A stretch of 64,000 nucleotides of DNA from Actinacidiphila glaucinigra (GTDB lineage: Bacteria; Actinomycetota; Actinomycetes; Streptomycetales; Streptomycetaceae), in assembly GCF_900188405.1 (NCBI RefSeq), contig NZ_FZOF01000015.1:62001-126000 (forward strand). The letters run 5' to 3'. Under the pieces are notes generated by a model. That model did no database searches, had not been told where the DNA came from, and saw nothing but the letters and a program-made list of their open reading frames with translations. Of this stretch, positions 60,888 through 64,000 are shown in pieces. The first letter of the stretch is position 1. Each line of letters opens with the position of its first letter. The position numbers were made by a program, and so were the translations under genes.

Positions 60888-62887
60888 CCCTGACGACCCT
60901 CGCCGTCCTCGTCCCCCTCCTCCCCTTCCTCGGCGCCGTCGGCGGTCTGCTGCTCGGCCGCACCGCCCCCGGCTTCGCCCGGCCGCTGGCCGTGCTGCCC
61001 ACCGCGACCGCCTTCGTGCTGGCCGTCGTCGTCGCCGTACGGCAGGGCAGCGGCCCGGCCACCGACGCCGCGACCCGGCTCACCCCGACCGGCTCGGTGC
61101 CCGTCGACCTGGCCCTGCACCTCGACGGCTTCGCGGTGCTCATCGCCGTCCTCGTCGGGCTGGTCGCCACCTGCGTGCAGCTGTACTCCACGGCCTACCT
61201 GCGCCACGACCCCCGGTACGCCTCCTACTCCGCCCTGGTCTCCCTCTTCACCGCCGCCATGTTCCTGGTCGTCTACACCGGCGACCTGATGGTGCTGCTG
61301 GTCGGCTGGGAGATCATGGGCATCTGTTCGTACTTCCTGGTCGGCCACTACTGGGAGACCGAGGTCGCCCGGGCCGCCTCCCTCAAGGCCTTCCTCGTCA
61401 CCAAGCTCGGTGACGTCCCCTTCCTGATCGGTGTCTTCGCGCTCGCCGCCGACGCCGGGACCTTCCGGATCAACGGCATCCTCACCGCCGCGACCCACGG
61501 CGAGATCGCGCACCCGACCGTCGTCGGCCTGCTGCTGCTCGCCGGGGTCGCCGGCAAGTCGGCGCAGTTCCCGCTGCACACCTGGCTGCCCGACGCGATG
61601 GCCGGCCCCACCCCGGTGTCCGCGCTGATCCACGCCGCCACGATGGTCGCGGCCGGCATCTACCTCGTCGCCCGGCTGCTGCCGGTCTTCGAGGCCTCCA
61701 CCGTCACCCTCGCGGTGCTCGGCGTGCTGGCCGCCGTCACCATGATCGGCTCCGCTCTGGCCGCGCTTGCCCAGGACGACATCAAACGCGTGCTCGCCTA
61801 CTCGACGATCGGCCAGCTCGGCTACATGGCCGCCGCCCTCGCCGTCGGCGACCGTAGCGCCGCCGTGTTCCACCTCGTCTCGCACGGTGCCTTCAAGGCC
61901 CTCCTCTTCCTCGCCGCCGGCGTCGTCATCCACGCCGCCGGCACCAACTCGCTGGCCGCGATGTCCCGCATGGGCGACCTCGGCAAGCGCGTCCCCGACG
62001 CCATGTGGACCATGGGCATCGCGCTGGCCGCCCTGGCCGCCATCCCGCCCTTCTCCGGCTTCTTCTCGAAGGAGTCGGTGCTGCGGGCGGCCGAGCACGC
62101 CGCCTCCGGCCACGCCGAGGGCGTCCCGTCGGCCGTCGGCTGGCTCGTCCTGGTCGCCGCGCTGCTCACCGCCGTGCTCACCGCGGGCTACGCCACACGT
62201 CTGTTCCTCCTCGCCTTCCGCGGCCGGGGCGCCACGGCTCCCGAGGCCCACGGCAGGGAACCGGCCGCCATGACCGTCGTGCTGTGGGTGCTGGCCGTCC
62301 CGACCCTCGCCTTCGGCGCCGTCGCCCTCGTACCCTCGCTCCTCGACCTCCCCGCCTGGCTCGACGGCAACGCCCTCGCCCCGACCCTGGTCACCTCGAT
62401 CCTCGGGGTCGGCCTCGCCGTCGTCGGCATCCTCGCGACCTACGGCGCCTGGCAGGCCGCCGCGACCCGCCGCGGCGCCCCGCTCGGCGCGGTCGTCACC
62501 GCCGAGGCCGCGGAGGAGGAGCCGGCGCTCACCGAGGCCGCGGCACTGCAGACACACGAGCAGGTCTACGGGGACGTCGCCGCCGCCCAGGACCCCGCCG
62601 ACCCAGGACGCCTGCTGCTCGGCCCGCTCTTCGAGCCCGCCTCGCACGGCTTCCGCCTCGACGCCCTGTACGCCAAGCTCTTCGTCCGCCCCGTGCTCGC
62701 CGCCTCCGGCCTCGTCCGCTTCCTCGACCGCGAGGTCGTCGAGACGTACGTCCGCGGCGCGGGCGGACTGCCCCGGCTGCTCGGCGCGCTCGTGCGCCGC
62801 ACCCAGACGGGCAACGTGCAGACCTATATCAGCGTGCTGCTGGCCGGCTCCGTGATACTCGCCGTCCTCGTCGCCGTCGGAGCGTGA
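60884..62887 (+). CDS. nuoL: NuoL-like subunit of the second nuo cluster
   Basis: The 667-residue antiporter-like protein has about 16 helices. The conserved Glu is in LVGWEIMGICSYFLVGHYWE (about residues 142-161), and the Lys motif is GKSAQFPLHTWLPDAMAGPT (about residues 223-242). A C-terminal region with two basic stretches is likely the lateral helix. It overlaps nuoK by 4 nt and is followed by nuoM after 3 nt. Confidence 0.93.
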   Translation: MTLTTLAVLVPLLPFLGAVGGLLLGRTAPGFARPLAVLPTATAFVLAVVVAVRQGSGPATDAATRLTPTGSVPVDLALHLDGFAVLIAVLVGLVATCVQLYSTAYLRHDPRYASYSALVSLFTAAMFLVVYTGDLMVLLVGWEIMGICSYFLVGHYWETEVARAASLKAFLVTKLGDVPFLIGVFALAADAGTFRINGILTAATHGEIAHPTVVGLLLLAGVAGKSAQFPLHTWLPDAMAGPTPVSALIHAATMVAAGIYLVARLLPVFEASTVTLAVLGVLAAVTMIGSALAALAQDDIKRVLAYSTIGQLGYMAAALAVGDRSAAVFHLVSHGAFKALLFLAAGVVIHAAGTNSLAAMSRMGDLGKRVPDAMWTMGIALAALAAIPPFSGFFSKESVLRAAEHAASGHAEGVPSAVGWLVLVAALLTAVLTAGYATRLFLLAFRGRGATAPEAHGREPAAMTVVLWVLAVPTLAFGAVALVPSLLDLPAWLDGNALAPTLVTSILGVGLAVVGILATYGAWQAAATRRGAPLGAVVTAEAAEEEPALTEAAALQTHEQVYGDVAAAQDPADPGRLLLGPLFEPASHGFRLDALYAKLFVRPVLAASGLVRFLDREVVETYVRGAGGLPRLLGALVRRTQTGNVQTYISVLLAGSVILAVLVAVGA

Positions 62888-62890
62888 GCC

Positions 62891-64000
62891 GTGAACGACA
62901 CCGTCCTCCAGTACGTCCTCGCGGCCGCCGTCCTCCTGCCGCTGCTCGGCGCCGCGGCGGCCCTGCTGCCGCCCCCGCCCGGCCTGAAGGGGAAGAACCC
63001 CGACCAGGCCGTGCTGCGCCACGGCGTCACCGTCACCGGTCTCGTCCTCGTCCTGAGCATCGTCCTCGCCGCGGGCTTCGACCACGACAACCCCGCGACG
63101 ATGCAGGCGAGCACCGACATCAGCTGGATCCCGGCGCTCGGCATCCGCATCCACCTCGGCATCGACGGCATCAGCCTCCCCCTCCTCGTCCTGACCGCGC
63201 TGCTGACCTTCCTCTGCGCGCTCTACAGCTACTTCAAGATGCCCGCGGGTCCTTCCCCGAAGGCCTTCGTGGCGCTCCTGCTCCTCCTGGAGACGGGCAC
63301 GCTCGCCACCTTCGCCGTGCTCGACCTGGTGCTCTTCTTCCTCGCCTTCGAGACCGTCCTCATCCCGATGTACTTCCTCATCGCCCGCTGGGGCGGCGAG
63401 AACCGGGAGAAGTCCGCCCTCCGCTTCATCCTCTACACACTGCTCGGTTCCGTGATCATGCTGCTCGGCCTGCTCCTCATCGGGCTGAAGGCGGGCACAT
63501 TCGACATGGTGGCACTCGCCACTGACAACGGGTCACCGCTCAGTCACTCCACGCAGCTGATCGCCGTCCTCGCCATCGGCCTCGGCCTCGCCGTCAAGGC
63601 CCCGATGTGGCCGCTGCACAGCTGGCTCCCCGACGCCCACACCGCCGCGCCCACGGTCGGCTCGGTGCTGCTGGCCGGGGTCCTGCTCAAGATGGGCACC
63701 TACGGCTTCGTGCGGATCCTGCTCCCGGCCGCCCCCGAGGGCATGCAGACCTTCGCGCCCTATCTGGCCGCCCTCGCGGTCGTCGGCATCGTCTACGGTT
63801 CGCTGGCCTGCCTGGCCCTGGCCCGCCGCGGCGCCGGCGGCGACCTCAAGCGGCTCATCGCCTACAGCTCCGTCGGCCACATGGGCTTCGTGCTGCTCGG
63901 CATCGCGACCCTGACCCCCACCGGTGTCAACGGCGCGCTCTTCGCCAACATCGCCCACGGGCTCATCACCGGCCTGCTCTTCTTCCTGGTCGGCGCCCTC
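62891..64000 (+). CDS. nuoM: NuoM-like subunit of the second nuo cluster (partial, cut by right edge)
   Basis: About 370 residues are visible. They start at GTG (VNDTVLQYVL), and the frame stays open to the end. The conserved Glu in LAFETVLIPMYFLIARWGG (near residues 152-170) and the channel Lys region VKAPMWPLHSWLPDAHTAAP (about residues 235-254) are intact. It continues beyond the window, where nuoN of this cluster would be expected. Confidence 0.92.
   Translation, partial: MNDTVLQYVLAAAVLLPLLGAAAALLPPPPGLKGKNPDQAVLRHGVTVTGLVLVLSIVLAAGFDHDNPATMQASTDISWIPALGIRIHLGIDGISLPLLVLTALLTFLCALYSYFKMPAGPSPKAFVALLLLLETGTLATFAVLDLVLFFLAFETVLIPMYFLIARWGGENREKSALRFILYTLLGSVIMLLGLLLIGLKAGTFDMVALATDNGSPLSHSTQLIAVLAIGLGLAVKAPMWPLHSWLPDAHTAAPTVGSVLLAGVLLKMGTYGFVRILLPAAPEGMQTFAPYLAALAVVGIVYGSLACLALARRGAGGDLKRLIAYSSVGHMGFVLLGIATLTPTGVNGALFANIAHGLITGLLFFLVGAL

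Overview
The window is high-GC actinobacterial DNA and almost certainly comes from a Streptomyces chromosome. The evidence is extreme third-position GC, frequent GTG starts, 1-4 nt start/stop overlaps within operons, a complete futalosine-type menaquinone locus, and two nuo clusters in an order that (from memory) resembles the SCO4489-SCO4608 region of S. coelicolor with some segments missing. No tRNA, rRNA, CRISPR array, IS element or prophage was seen. The left edge cuts a small membrane protein and the right edge cuts the second nuoM.

Region 1 (1-18.0 kb) is centred on menaquinone. It holds a UbiD-type decarboxylase, the prenyltransferase mqnP, a UbiX-type flavin prenyltransferase, an Lrp/AsnC regulator, mqnE, mqnA, a Ser/Thr protein kinase, mqnC, the C-methyltransferase menG and a geranylgeranyl-reductase-family flavoprotein that probably saturates the side chain. 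The futalosine steps mqnB and mqnD are not here. Interspersed are a DUF4870 protein, a rhomboid protease, a lipoprotein whose best start codon is ATC, a GNAT enzyme, a DUF4229 protein, a TetR regulator, a MaoC-like hydratase and a cold-shock protein.

Region 2 (18.0-21.1 kb) holds an excisionase-type HTH protein with a DUF4180 partner, a small secreted Asp/Arg-repeat protein, and an NlpC/P60 endopeptidase with a long leader that may carry a ydaO-like riboswitch.

Region 3 (21.0-37.1 kb) is the complete 14-gene nuoA-N operon for proton-pumping complex I. Its promoter region shows two 15-bp direct repeats 33 bp apart, a TAGGAT -10 box and a Rex-like operator just downstream.

Region 4 (37.4-49.2 kb) has an unassigned ATP-grasp ligase/flavoprotein pair, a long-chain polyprenyl diphosphate synthase (the likely menaquinone tail enzyme), a LolA-like protein, an ABC exporter pair, a flavin reductase, a VOC protein, a CGNR zinc-finger regulator, a RarD transporter, and an NmrA-like quinone oxidoreductase divergent from its HxlR regulator.

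Region 5 (49.2-64 kb) carries korAB (2-oxoacid:ferredoxin oxidoreductase), a NarL-type response regulator with two near-duplicate histidine kinases, and a second nuo cluster (A,B,C,H,I,J,K,L,M...) that lacks nuoD and the NADH-input module nuoEFG. Overall the window makes menaquinone, builds its tail, reduces it through complex I and probably feeds it through a second, possibly ferredoxin-linked, complex-I-like enzyme.
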